Shown: one piece after another, positions 54,349-63,561 of the stretch | Layout of the letters: each line of letters opens with the position of its first letter | Numbering within the stretch: position 1 is the stretch's first letter | Assembly (NCBI RefSeq): GCF_900130075.1 | Contig: NZ_LT671418.1 | Location: 930,001 to 994,000, forward strand | Direction: 5' to 3' | From: Herminiimonas arsenitoxidans | Lineage (GTDB): Bacteria > Pseudomonadota > Gammaproteobacteria > Burkholderiales > Burkholderiaceae_D | DNA: 64,000 bases | Notes under the pieces: generated by a model | The model's input: only the letters and a program-made list of their open reading frames with translations | The model's database searches: none | Told to the model about the DNA's origin: nothing | Position numbers and translations under genes: made by a program

Positions 54349-56072
54349 TCGTAGCAGGCGAAGGCGGCCTTCCTCAAAACGTCCCCGCGGACGGCGCTAC
54401 CAATATGTCCAGCAACTTCCTCAATTTGGCGAAGTCGCCAAATGGGCGCAAAGTCATATTGATGCTGGGTGCAGCCGCAGTCATTGCGGTCATGATTGCC
54501 TTGGTACTCTGGAGCCAGAAGCCGGAATATCGTGTGCTGTTCTCCAACTTCTCCGACCGTGACGGCGGTGCCATCATGGCTTCGCTGCAAGCGGCCAATG
54601 TGCCGTACAAATTCGCAGAAGGCGGCGGCGCGATTCTGGTGCCGGCCGATAAAGTGCATGAAATTCGCCTGAAACTGGCCGCCGAAGGTTTGCCTAAAGG
54701 TGGCGGTGTCGGCTTCGAGTTGATGGAAAATCAAAAACTCGGCGTTTCTCAATTCCTCGAACAAGTGAATTTCCAGCGTGCGCTGGAAGGCGAGCTGGCT
54801 CGCTCCATTCAATCCGTAGGCGCAGTGCAGGCTGCACGTGTGCATCTCGCTTTACCTAAGGCATCCGTCTTCGTACGCGATCAGCAAAAACCAACTGCAT
54901 CCGTCTTGCTGAATCTGCGCCAAGGCCGTGCACTCGATCAGCAACAAGTCAGCGCCATCGTGCATCTGGTTGCCAGCAGCGTTCCCGAGCTGTCGCCGAA
55001 GAATGTCACCATCGTCGATCAGTCAGGCAATCTGCTGTCCGAAAACAACAAACCGGCCGGTGCCAACACACTGGACCCATCGCAGCTCAAATATGTACAA
55101 GAGCTGCAACAAAGCATTACCAAGCGCATCGAATCCATCATCACGCCTATCGTTGGCCAAAACAATATTCGTGCTGAAGCAACTGCCGATGTCGACTTCT
55201 CGACTAGCGAACAAGCTGCCGAAATTTACAAGCCGAACCAAGTAGCGAACAGCGCAACCGTACGCAGTTTGCAAACAAGCGAATCGAGCAATGGCGGTGC
55301 CAATGCAACAGGTGTTCCAGGTGCATTGACTAACCAACCTGCACCAGCCGCTACCGCGCCACTAGATACAACGCCGCCACCTGCTGCGCCAGGCACACCT
55401 GCAGCAGTAGCTGGTGCACCAGGAGCGCCAGGCGCAGCGGCTGCCACTGCGGCCGCAGCTGCAGCGACACCAACGCAAAAAGACACGACCACCAATTTCG
55501 AAGTGGATAAAACTGTCCGCTACGTTCAACAACCTATGGGCGGTCTTAAACGCTTGTCCGTTGCGGTCGTCGTCAACTACAAACGCGTTGTAGCAAAAGA
55601 TGGCAAAGTTACCGTACAGCCTTTGACAGAAATCGAAAAAACACAGATCACCGATCTGGTGAAAGAAGCCATGGGCTACAACAAGGATCGTGGTGACACG
55701 CTCAACGTTGTCAACAGCCCATTTGCCGGTGTAGACAAGGAAGAAATTGCCAAACCGCCACTCTGGGAACGTCCAGAAGTCATCGATATGGCACTACAGG
55801 CTGCCAAGTATCTGGCTATCGGCATTGCACTCCTGATTCTCTACTTCAAAATGTTGAAGCCTATGCTCAACAAGTTGAATCCACCACCGCCACTGGCGTT
55901 GATGGATGAGAGCGGCGAGCCAATACAAAAGATTCACCTTGAAGAGCCAGAAGTTGGACCGATGGGTGTGCAGAATACGTATCAACAAAATCTGGAAGCC
56001 GCCAAAGAGCTCGCCAGAAAAGATCCTAAAGTCGTCGCAAACATAGTTAAAGCGTGGGTGGGAAATGATTGA
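54339..56072 (+). CDS. fliF: flagellar MS-ring protein FliF
   Basis: A 577-residue inner-membrane protein that forms the MS ring. There are two membrane helices (~39-59 and ~478-500). The periplasmic YscJ/FliF domain has EYRVLFSNFSDRDGGAIMASL and GVGFELMENQKLGVSQFLEQVNFQRALEGELARSI. A Pro/Ala-rich linker is at ~330-385, and a C-terminal cytoplasmic tail binds FliG. AGGAG seven bases upstream supports ATG 54339, though MSSN at residue 23 is another candidate. It overlaps fliG by eight bases. Confidence 0.97.
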   Translation: MAVVVAGEGGLPQNVPADGATNMSSNFLNLAKSPNGRKVILMLGAAAVIAVMIALVLWSQKPEYRVLFSNFSDRDGGAIMASLQAANVPYKFAEGGGAILVPADKVHEIRLKLAAEGLPKGGGVGFELMENQKLGVSQFLEQVNFQRALEGELARSIQSVGAVQAARVHLALPKASVFVRDQQKPTASVLLNLRQGRALDQQQVSAIVHLVASSVPELSPKNVTIVDQSGNLLSENNKPAGANTLDPSQLKYVQELQQSITKRIESIITPIVGQNNIRAEATADVDFSTSEQAAEIYKPNQVANSATVRSLQTSESSNGGANATGVPGALTNQPAPAATAPLDTTPPPAAPGTPAAVAGAPGAPGAAAATAAAAAATPTQKDTTTNFEVDKTVRYVQQPMGGLKRLSVAVVVNYKRVVAKDGKVTVQPLTEIEKTQITDLVKEAMGYNKDRGDTLNVVNSPFAGVDKEEIAKPPLWERPEVIDMALQAAKYLAIGIALLILYFKMLKPMLNKLNPPPPLALMDESGEPIQKIHLEEPEVGPMGVQNTYQQNLEAAKELARKDPKVVANIVKAWVGND

Positions 56073-57060
56073 TAACGGCATACACAAAGGCGCCATTCTG
56101 ATGCTCGCACTCGGTGCAGATGAAGCGGCCGAAGTCATGAAGTATCTAGGCCCAAGAGAAGTGCAAAAGCTCGGAGCAGCCATGTCCACGATGAAAGCAA
56201 TCCAGAGCGAAGAACTGGTTGCCGTACTCAGTGAATTCAGAGGCGAGACGGAGAAAAATACTTCGCTCGGACTGGATTCCGATGACTATATCCGTGACGT
56301 ATTGACCAAGGCACTGGGCGACGACAAAGCTGCTTCCCTGCTCAACCGGATTCTCGGTGCACGTGACGCCAGCGGTATTGAAAGTCTGAAATGGATGGAC
56401 GGCCAATCGGTCGCCGATCTGATTCGCAATGAACATCCACAAATCATTGCCACCATCCTGGTCCATCTCGAACGCGATCAAGCTTGCGAAGTACTGGAAC
56501 GTTTTACCGAACGTCTGCGCAACGATGTTGTGTTGCGTATCGCCACGCTGGACGGCGTACAACCAGCCGCCTTGCGCGAACTCAATGAAGTGCTGACCAA
56601 ACTCCTCACAGGTAACGAAAATCTGAAGAAAAAACCAATGGGCGGCATACGCGCAGCGGCAGAGATACTCAACTTCTTCAGCGGCGAAAACGAAATATCA
56701 GTCATGGCCAATCTGAAAAGCTACGACAACGATATGGCACAGAAGATCATGGACGAAATGTTCGTCTTCGATAACATCATGGATATCGAAGATCGCGGTA
56801 TTCAATTACTGTTGCGTGAAGTTCAGTCCGAAGCGCTCATCATTGCGCTCAAAGGTGCAACGCCAGATTTGCGCGAAAAATTCTTCAAGAATATGTCGCA
56901 GCGTGCCGGCGAGATGATGCGCGAAGATCTCGAATCGAAAGGCCCTGTACGCCTGTCCGAGGTCGAAGCAAATCAAAAAGAAATTCTGCAAATCGTCCGT
57001 CGTCTGGCCGACGAAGGTCAACTGACTCTGGGCGGCAAAGCGGAAGATGCCTATGTCTAA
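56065..57060 (+). CDS. fliG: flagellar motor switch protein FliG
   Basis: A 331-residue rotor protein that links FliF to FliM and interacts with the stator. The middle domain has the EHPQIIATILVHL motif and the C-terminal domain has the charged torque helix (EVQSEALIIALKGATPDLREKFFKNMSQRAGEMMREDLE). A GG hinge is visible near MGGIRAAAEIL. It overlaps fliF and fliH. Confidence 0.98.
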   Translation: MIDNGIHKGAILMLALGADEAAEVMKYLGPREVQKLGAAMSTMKAIQSEELVAVLSEFRGETEKNTSLGLDSDDYIRDVLTKALGDDKAASLLNRILGARDASGIESLKWMDGQSVADLIRNEHPQIIATILVHLERDQACEVLERFTERLRNDVVLRIATLDGVQPAALRELNEVLTKLLTGNENLKKKPMGGIRAAAEILNFFSGENEISVMANLKSYDNDMAQKIMDEMFVFDNIMDIEDRGIQLLLREVQSEALIIALKGATPDLREKFFKNMSQRAGEMMREDLESKGPVRLSEVEANQKEILQIVRRLADEGQLTLGGKAEDAYV

Positions 57061-57754
57061 TGTCATTCCAAAAGAACGTCAATCAGCGTATCAGCGCTGG
57101 GAAATGACGTCTTTCAACGAAGAACCGGCCAGCACAAGCACTGCTGCCACACCTGTGATCGATAGTGCCAGCATCGCGGCTGCCAATGCAGCAGCGGCAG
57201 CGCACACGGCCAACATTGCGGCGATGGAAGAACAAATCGCCAGCATCCGTGCGGAAGCGCATACCGAAGGCTATGCAGCCGGCATGGAAGAAGGTCGTGC
57301 CGCAGGTTTGGCTGAAGGACGTGCACAGGCCGAGCAAGAAAGACTCAGCCTGCTGCAGATTGCCGATACCTTCGGTACCGAAATAGCACAAGCCAATGAA
57401 TTGATCGCCAGCGATATGCTGGATCTGTCACTCGATCTGGCCAAGGCTATGCTGAAAACAGCATTGAACGTACGTCCCGAACTGATCATCCCACTGGTAC
57501 GCGAAGCGATACATTACTTACCGACTTTGCAGCAGCCGGCCCTACTCCATCTGCATCCGGACGATGCGGCGATCGTCGCCACCCATCTGGGTGATGAATT
57601 GAGTACAGCCAGCTGGCGCGTAGTCGAAGATCCACACATGGATAGAGGCAGCTGCCGCGTAGAAACCGTCACCAACCAGATTGACGCCACCACGTCGACC
57701 CGCTGGCAGCGCATCGCCGCTGCGCTCGGCAAAGAATCCGACTGGCTGAACTAA
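57047..57754 (+). CDS. fliH: flagellar assembly protein FliH
   Basis: A 235-residue soluble protein that regulates the export ATPase FliI. The middle is a long Ala/Glu-rich coiled coil with glycine repeats typical of FliH ([21 protein letters not shown]), and the C-terminal globular domain (~125-235) has [18 protein letters not shown]. Starts at 57047 or 57053 are both possible. The stop overlaps the fliI start by one base (TAATG). Confidence 0.95.
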   Translation: MPMSNVIPKERQSAYQRWEMTSFNEEPASTSTAATPVIDSASIAAANAAAAAHTANIAAMEEQIASIRAEAHTEGYAAGMEEGRAAGLAEGRAQAEQERLSLLQIADTFGTEIAQANELIASDMLDLSLDLAKAMLKTALNVRPELIIPLVREAIHYLPTLQQPALLHLHPDDAAIVATHLGDELSTASWRVVEDPHMDRGSCRVETVTNQIDATTSTRWQRIAAALGKESDWLN

Positions 57755-59157
57755 TGAGTCCTGACCATCCCAACAGCGGTCGCTGGCAAGCCTATTTGCG
57801 CGACTGTCGCATGCTGCTGGATATCGCCGAACCCATGCAGGTATCAGGCCGCATTACACGTGTCGCCGGCTTGGTCATGGAAGCGGTTGGCTTGAAACTC
57901 GCGGTCGGCAGCGCTTGTACAGTGCCGCTGGCCAACGGAGCGCGTATCGAAGCGGAAGTCGTCGGTTTTGAAAACGACCGCCTGTTCCTGATGCCGCAGA
58001 GCGATGTCGAAGGCATCGTGCCCGGCACACGCGTGTTCCCAGTTGAAGTTGTGCAATCCTTGCCGCGTCCTGGTGCTGTCACGCATCCGCGTCGTCGCCC
58101 TAGCGATCGCGGCCGCCATTTGCCAGTTGGGATAGAACTGCTCGGTCGCGTACTGGACGGCGCAGGTCGCCCGCTCGACAATCTAGGCCCACTCAATGCC
58201 GTCCACGCCGCACCGCTGAACGTACGTGCGGCCAACCCTTTATCACGCGCACCGATTACCGATGTACTCGATGTCGGCGTACGCGCCATCAACAGCATGC
58301 TGACCGTCGGCCGCGGCCAACGTATGGGCTTGTTCGCCGGCTCCGGCGTCGGTAAGAGCGTCTTGCTCGGCATGATGGCGCGCTACACTACCGCTGATGT
58401 GATCGTGGTGGGACTGATCGGCGAACGGGGTCGCGAAGTCAAGGAATTCATCGAACAGATTCTTGGTGCCGAAGGTCTGGGGCGCTCTGTCGTCGTCGCT
58501 GCGCCTGCCGATACGCCACCCTTGATGCGCTTGCAAGGTGCTGCTTATGCCACCGCTATCGCCGAACATTTCCGCGATGAAGGCAAAGACGTACTACTGA
58601 TTATGGATTCGCTCACCCGCTATGCTATGGCACAACGTGAAATCGCGCTGGCTATCGGTGAGCCACCTGCGACCAAAGGTTATCCACCATCGGTCTTCGC
58701 CAAACTGCCAGCTTTGGTAGAGCGTGCCGGTAACGGTAAAGAAGGTGGCGGCTCGATCACGGCTTTTTACACCGTGCTGACCGAGGGCGACGATCAACAA
58801 GATCCTATCGCTGATGCAGCACGTGCGATTCTGGACGGTCATATCGTGCTGAATCGCTCCTTGGCAGAAGCCGGCCACTATCCGGCTATCGATATCGAAC
58901 AATCGATCAGCCGTGCGATGCACAACATCACCACGCCAGAACATCAGAAGCAAACGCGCAAGTTGAAACAGCTCACTTCACGCTATCAACGCAATCGTGA
59001 CTTGATCAGCGTAGGCGCTTATAGTGCAGGTTCCGACCCTGTGCTGGATGAAGCAATCGCCTTGAACACAAGAATGGAGTCATTTTTGCAACAGGATATT
59101 ACCGAACGCTGCGGCATAAACGAGAGCTTGGGGCAACTTGCCTCTCTATTCGACTGA
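57754..59157 (+). CDS. fliI: flagellum-specific ATP synthase FliI
   Basis: A 467-residue hexameric ATPase of the flagellar type III export apparatus. Walker A GSGVGKS is at 196-202, followed by the [18 protein letters not shown] and [13 protein letters not shown] (Walker B region) signatures shared with F1-ATPase beta subunits. The N terminus binds FliH. Coupled to fliH by a one-base overlap. Confidence 0.98.
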   Translation: MSPDHPNSGRWQAYLRDCRMLLDIAEPMQVSGRITRVAGLVMEAVGLKLAVGSACTVPLANGARIEAEVVGFENDRLFLMPQSDVEGIVPGTRVFPVEVVQSLPRPGAVTHPRRRPSDRGRHLPVGIELLGRVLDGAGRPLDNLGPLNAVHAAPLNVRAANPLSRAPITDVLDVGVRAINSMLTVGRGQRMGLFAGSGVGKSVLLGMMARYTTADVIVVGLIGERGREVKEFIEQILGAEGLGRSVVVAAPADTPPLMRLQGAAYATAIAEHFRDEGKDVLLIMDSLTRYAMAQREIALAIGEPPATKGYPPSVFAKLPALVERAGNGKEGGGSITAFYTVLTEGDDQQDPIADAARAILDGHIVLNRSLAEAGHYPAIDIEQSISRAMHNITTPEHQKQTRKLKQLTSRYQRNRDLISVGAYSAGSDPVLDEAIALNTRMESFLQQDITERCGINESLGQLASLFD

Positions 59158-59192
59158 TGGGCACTTCGTTCTCAAAAATATAATCAAGAAAA

Positions 59193-59633
59193 ATGGCTAC
59201 ATCTTCTGCATTAGACACACTGATCGAATTGGCGACCAAGGAAACCGACGAGGCCGCCAAACGTCTTGGGAAATGCATGAAGGCCGCCGAAGAAACCGAA
59301 CAAAAACTGGCTTTGCTGCAGCAATATCGCGACGATTACGCAGCGCGTTTTCAGCAAAACCTGACCACCGGTTTGACGGCGATGGGTTATCGCAATTACC
59401 AGCTTTTTCTGGACAAGCTGGAACAGGCGATCACCAGTCAGCAATTAGTGGTCCGCGACGCACATATTCGTGTTGATCGCGAACGAGCAGCCTGGCAAGC
59501 CAGTGAACGCAAGCGCATGTCCTACGGCACGCTAGCCAATCGGGCTTTGAAAGCGAAGCAGTTGCAAGAAAATAAACGCGACCAAAAACAGACAGATGAA
59601 CACGCTGCAAGAGCTTTGCAGTACAAAAGATAA
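59193..59633 (+). CDS. fliJ: flagellar export protein FliJ
   Basis: A 146-residue coiled-coil protein that sits in the FliI ring and helps substrate delivery. It is almost entirely helical and charged (LIELATKETDEAAKRLGKCMKAAEETEQKL; AWQASERKRMSYGTLANRALKAKQLQENKRDQKQTDEHAARALQYKR). It lies 35 bases after fliI, the standard position. Confidence 0.94.
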   Translation: MATSSALDTLIELATKETDEAAKRLGKCMKAAEETEQKLALLQQYRDDYAARFQQNLTTGLTAMGYRNYQLFLDKLEQAITSQQLVVRDAHIRVDRERAAWQASERKRMSYGTLANRALKAKQLQENKRDQKQTDEHAARALQYKR

Positions 59634-59656
59634 ACGATCAAGAAGGCGGCACAACG

Positions 59657-60844
59657 ATGAACACCTCAGCAGTCAACAGCCCTCTCAGCGTATTGCAGGC
59701 ACCAGCTCCCGGCAATAAACAAGACGCCAGCTCAACCTCTGATGCGGGCACGTTCAATCAAATGCTGTCGCGTGAAATCGCAGGTCGCAACAATTCCGGC
59801 AACAGCGCCAACGAAGCCAGCAAGAACGCGCCTAAAGATAGTGCCAATAACGGCGACAAAACCAAGACCAAGAGCGACGCCAATACCGCAGCAACGCCTA
59901 CCGAAGCAGCCAAAACAACGGACGCTGACAAAGCCGCGCCCGTAGCCGATGGCAAAACGGATGAAACCGATACCGAGCCAACCACCGTTTCGGCTGAATT
60001 GCTCGCCTTTGTCGCAGCCCTGACACAAGCCAATACCGCAACTGCCGTCACACCAGCAGCGACTGCTGAGACCGATGCCTCAGTCAAACTCGGCAAAGGT
60101 ACTGGCCTTACAACTGACACTGTCGCCGACATCACGCTAGGCGCTGCTACAACAGGAGCAGCCAGTACCAGCGAAAAAGATGCAATAGGCAAAAAATCTG
60201 ATTTCGTTTCTGCACTCGATAAAGCGACTAATGCAGCCAGCGATGGCAAACCTGCGCCAGCAGCAACTAAAACCGATCTTGAAGTAGCCGCTGCCGTTGT
60301 ACAAACCGCTAAGGCCATCGAACCAGCCACCGTATCCAATCCGCAAAATGTCGCTGCACTCACAACTGCAGCATTGCAGCAGATGAACGAAGCACAAGGC
60401 CCACAATCCAACAAACTCGCGCCACAAGTCGGCACGCCGGACTGGAATCAGGCCTTGGGTCAAAAAGTAGTGTGGATGGTGCAAGGCGTGCAGCAAAGCG
60501 CAACGCTGACATTGAATCCGCCTGATCTGGGACCGATGCAAGTCACGTTACATGTCTCCAACAACCAGGCCACTGCCAACTTCACCGCACATCAGCCTGA
60601 AGTCCGCCATGCGCTGGAAGCCGCCATGCCGCGTCTGCGCGAGATGTTGAACGACGCTGGTATTCAATTGGGTCAATCCAACGTCAGCGCCGGTTCGCCT
60701 AATCAGCAAGGCGCTTTCAGTGAACAGCGCCAAGGCGGTCCGCGTCAGTCGAATCAAGCCGACAATGCCGTAGATCCGGCACTGCATGTCAGCCACATCC
60801 CCGTCTCCACCGCTGGTACCGGGATCGTCGATACATTTGCCTGA
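59657..60844 (+). CDS. fliK: flagellar hook-length control protein FliK
   Basis: A 395-residue secreted ruler that ends hook growth. The long N-terminal part (~1-245) is Ala/Thr/Asp-rich low-complexity sequence. The C-terminal Flg_hook domain (~265-340) has WNQALGQKVVWMVQGVQQSATLTLNPPDLGPMQVTLHVSNNQATANFTAHQPEVRHALEAAMPRLREML, the FliK signature. This is the canonical copy, in fliJ-fliK order; a divergent FliK-like gene lies at 51413. Confidence 0.94.
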   Translation: MNTSAVNSPLSVLQAPAPGNKQDASSTSDAGTFNQMLSREIAGRNNSGNSANEASKNAPKDSANNGDKTKTKSDANTAATPTEAAKTTDADKAAPVADGKTDETDTEPTTVSAELLAFVAALTQANTATAVTPAATAETDASVKLGKGTGLTTDTVADITLGAATTGAASTSEKDAIGKKSDFVSALDKATNAASDGKPAPAATKTDLEVAAAVVQTAKAIEPATVSNPQNVAALTTAALQQMNEAQGPQSNKLAPQVGTPDWNQALGQKVVWMVQGVQQSATLTLNPPDLGPMQVTLHVSNNQATANFTAHQPEVRHALEAAMPRLREMLNDAGIQLGQSNVSAGSPNQQGAFSEQRQGGPRQSNQADNAVDPALHVSHIPVSTAGTGIVDTFA

Positions 60845-61196
60845 AGAAGGACGGATGGCAGTTGCAACAGAAAATTGCCATCCTGTTACTTGCCATCCAG
60901 CCTGATCACGTCTCTGAACGGCAACGTATGTGCCGCCTTCATTAAAATTCGCATTGTTTTCGCACACTGCAGATGTTTGCTGCAATTAATAATGGTTTAA
61001 TACGCCTTGAGCATCGCTTTCGTCTCTGCCAAATGGCAGAACGGAACCCCGCTAGAAGATTCGACCTCAGGCCTTGATGGCGCGAATACGTCGATATGCG
61101 TCGTGTTCCCCTCTCTTTTCAATGCATCCTGTGTGTCGTTTTTTTTTAATAATGGCATGTAAGTAAAAGAACTCATGTCGTACTTGAGGAAAACAG
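60845..61196. other. intergenic region between fliK and fliL
   Basis: A 352-base gap without a convincing gene. GGATGGCA (60853-60860) can pair with either of two TGCCATCC copies (60876-60883 and about 60891-60898), giving alternative hairpins just after fliK. A nine-T run lies at 61139-61147 upstream of fliL. It probably holds a promoter for fliL-M-N-O-P, but none is clear. Confidence 0.5.
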
Positions 61197-61709
61197 ATGG
61201 CAACAGCAGCACCAAAGGCAGGCGCAAAAGGTAGCGCCGATACAGCAACTGGGAAACCGAAATCCCGCCTATTGATCATTTTGATTGTGCTTGTGCTCGC
61301 ACTGGGTGCTGGTGGCGCAGGTGCATGGTACTTCCTTGGTCACAAAGCGGAGTCGCATGCGCCGAAAGCGGCTGATGCCGTCGATCTGAGCAAGCCACCA
61401 GTATTTTTGCCGATGGAAGCATTCACGGTGAACTTGCAAGGCGAGAACGGTGAGCAATTCCTGCAAACCAGCTTCACGCTACAAGTGCCAAATCAGGCAC
61501 AACTGGATTTGATCAAGCTTTACATGCCGCACGTACGCAGCCGCTTGCTGCTTTTGTTGTCGGGCAAAAAAGCTTCCGAGATTCTGAGCGTCGAAGGCAA
61601 GAACAAGCTTTCTGAAGAAATCATTGCTGTCTTTAAACAGCCATTTACGCCACAAGGCCAAACAGTGAACGTTACCAACGTTTTATTTACCTCATTCGTC
61701 GTTCAATAA
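61197..61709 (+). CDS. fliL: flagellar basal-body-associated protein FliL
   Basis: A 170-residue single-pass inner-membrane protein near the stator. An Ala/Gly/Lys-rich N terminus, one helix (~22-44, LLIILIVLVLALGAGGAGAWYFL) and the periplasmic domain (VFLPMEAFTVNLQGENGEQFLQTSFTLQV) fit FliL. GAGGA precedes the ATG. It begins the second flagellar transcription unit and lies five bases before fliM. Confidence 0.95.
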   Translation: MATAAPKAGAKGSADTATGKPKSRLLIILIVLVLALGAGGAGAWYFLGHKAESHAPKAADAVDLSKPPVFLPMEAFTVNLQGENGEQFLQTSFTLQVPNQAQLDLIKLYMPHVRSRLLLLLSGKKASEILSVEGKNKLSEEIIAVFKQPFTPQGQTVNVTNVLFTSFVVQ

Positions 61710-61713
61710 GATC

Positions 61714-62712
61714 ATGGCCGATAATTTCCTCTCTCAAGAAGAAGTTGATGCCCTGCTCAAGGGCGTCAATGGCGATCAGGATGAGACCGGTAAGCCGGAA
61801 GATGCGACGGGCGTACGCCCCTACAATCTGGCAACGCAAGAGCGTATCGTCCGTGGTCGGATGCCTACGCTGGAAATTATCAATGAACGCTTTTCGCGTC
61901 TGTTGCGCATAGGTCTGTTCAACTTCCTGCACCGTAGTGCGGAAGTATCGATCGGTCCGGTACGCGTCTCCAAGTACAGCGAATTCATCCGCAATCTGGT
62001 GGTGCCAACCAATCTGAATCTGATCCACATGAAGCCGCTGCGCGGTACCGGCCTGATCGTGCTCGATCCGAATCTGGTATTCCTGCTGGTCGATAATCTG
62101 TTCGGTGGCGATGGCCGCTTCCACACTCGTGTAGAAGGTCGCGACTTTACGCAGACAGAACAACGCATCATTCAACGCATACTCGGTATTATTTTCGAAA
62201 CCTACGCCAAATCGTGGGAACCGGTTTATCCGGTCGAATTCGAATACATCCGTTCCGAGATGAATACCCAGTTCGCCAATATTGCGACGCCAAATGAAGT
62301 CGTCGTGGCAACTACGTTCACGATCGAACTCGGTCCGGTCAGCGGCGATATGCACTTCTGCACACCATACGCGATGATCGAACCGATCCGCGATCTGCTG
62401 ACCAGCAGCATGCAGGGTGAAACGCTGGAAATGGATAAGCGCTGGATACGTTTGATGACACAACAAATCCAGACCGCAGAAGTAGAAATTCTGGCGAATA
62501 TGGGCTCGGCCAAAGTCACGCTGGGCGATATCTTGAATATGCAAAAAGGCGACATCATCCCTATCGCCGTGCCAGACACAATTACCGCTGAAGTTGATAG
62601 CGTGCCGGTGATGGAATGCTCGTATGGGAAGCTGAACGGACAATACGCATTGCGCGTAGAAAAACTGATCTATAGCGCAAACGATTCAACGCAAGGAGAA
62701 GATCATGGCTGA
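61714..62712 (+). CDS. fliM: flagellar motor switch protein FliM
   Basis: A 332-residue switch protein that binds phosphorylated CheY. The N-terminal CheY-binding peptide LSQEEVDALLKG is at ~5-16; the middle CheC-like domain has LRGTGLIVLDPNLVFLLVDNLFGGDGR and the C-terminal SpoA domain has VTLGDILNMQKGDIIPI. It overlaps fliN by eight bases. Confidence 0.98.
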   Translation: MADNFLSQEEVDALLKGVNGDQDETGKPEDATGVRPYNLATQERIVRGRMPTLEIINERFSRLLRIGLFNFLHRSAEVSIGPVRVSKYSEFIRNLVVPTNLNLIHMKPLRGTGLIVLDPNLVFLLVDNLFGGDGRFHTRVEGRDFTQTEQRIIQRILGIIFETYAKSWEPVYPVEFEYIRSEMNTQFANIATPNEVVVATTFTIELGPVSGDMHFCTPYAMIEPIRDLLTSSMQGETLEMDKRWIRLMTQQIQTAEVEILANMGSAKVTLGDILNMQKGDIIPIAVPDTITAEVDSVPVMECSYGKLNGQYALRVEKLIYSANDSTQGEDHG

Positions 62713-63124
62713 TGAAAACGAACCGCAAACCACAGTAGAGGACGATTGGGGTGCAGCGATGGCGGAACAAGAGCAGACCGAAGCGGCTGCGATAGACGCC
62801 AAACCTGCATCGGCTACCGTATTCAAGGATTTCGCCGGTGGCGACTTGAAGACAGGTACGCACAACGATATCGACTTCATTCTCGATATTCCAGTGCAAT
62901 TGACGGTTGAACTTGGTCGCACCAAGATCGCCATCAAGAATCTGCTGCAATTGGCACAAGGCTCGGTCGTCGAACTCGACGGTTTAGCTGGTGAGCCTAT
63001 GGATGTATTGGTCAATGGCTGTCTGATCGCACAAGGTGAAGTTGTCGTCGTCAATGACAAATTCGGTATTCGCCTGACCGACATCATCACACCTGCGGAA
63101 CGTATTCGAAAACTGAACAGATGA
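62705..63124 (+). CDS. fliN: flagellar motor switch protein FliN
   Basis: A 139-residue C-ring protein that also docks the export ATPase. The C-terminal SpoA domain (~60-135) is typical: ILDIPVQLTVELGRTKIAIKNLLQLAQGSVVELDGLAGEPMDVLVNGCLIAQGEVVVVNDKFGIRLTDI. The first ~55 residues are an acidic, Ala-rich extension. It overlaps fliM by eight bases and fliO by four. Confidence 0.98.
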   Translation: MADENEPQTTVEDDWGAAMAEQEQTEAAAIDAKPASATVFKDFAGGDLKTGTHNDIDFILDIPVQLTVELGRTKIAIKNLLQLAQGSVVELDGLAGEPMDVLVNGCLIAQGEVVVVNDKFGIRLTDIITPAERIRKLNR

Positions 63125-63561
63125 TTTGCATTCGTCCTGCCTTACTCGCATCAGGGCTGCTCGCTTCGAGCTTGCTCACGGCCAGCGTCCACGCAGCCAC
63201 CGCTTCCGCCAAGACCGCTGTTCCGTCGACTGCCGGCAATCTATTGCAGGTATCGCTAGGGCTGGTCGTTGTACTAGGCTTGATGGCAGCCGCAGCATGG
63301 TTGTTGCGTCGCCTTAACGCAGGCAAAGGCGTCAACAACGCCAACATCAAGATTATCGGTGGCGTCAGCGTCGGCAGTCGTGAACGCGTCATCGTGGTTG
63401 AAGTAGCAGACCAATGGATAGTCGTCGGCGTCGCGCCAGGTCGCGTCAATTCTCTGGCAACCATGCCTAAGCAAGAAACCACGATCGCAACTGAAGCACC
63501 GCCTTCGAGAAACTTCTCGACCTGGCTTGCGCAAACAATTGAAAAACGCAATGGCCAATAA
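63121..63561 (+). CDS. fliO: flagellar biosynthesis protein FliO
   Basis: A 146-residue membrane protein that helps FliP assembly. An N-terminal signal-like helix (~7-22) and a second helix (~42-60, LGLVVVLGLMAAAAWLLRRL) precede a small cytoplasmic domain with IKIIGGVSVGSRERVIVVEVADQWIVVGVAPGRVNSL, the FliO hallmark. It overlaps fliN (ATGA) and fliP (11 bases). Confidence 0.93.
   Translation: MICIRPALLASGLLASSLLTASVHAATASAKTAVPSTAGNLLQVSLGLVVVLGLMAAAAWLLRRLNAGKGVNNANIKIIGGVSVGSRERVIVVEVADQWIVVGVAPGRVNSLATMPKQETTIATEAPPSRNFSTWLAQTIEKRNGQ

Noticed and set aside
60997..61248. 83-codon minus-strand frame across the fliL start.
   Set aside because: It overlaps the fliL ribosome site and start on the opposite strand and shows no protein features.
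61717..61724. GCCGATAA near the fliM start, resembling a sigma-28 -10 element.
   Set aside because: It is the coding sequence for fliM residues 2-4 and has no TAAAGTTT-like element 11 bases upstream.
61687..62643. 318-codon minus-strand frame opposite fliM.
   Set aside because: Antisense shadow; fliM on the other strand is certain.
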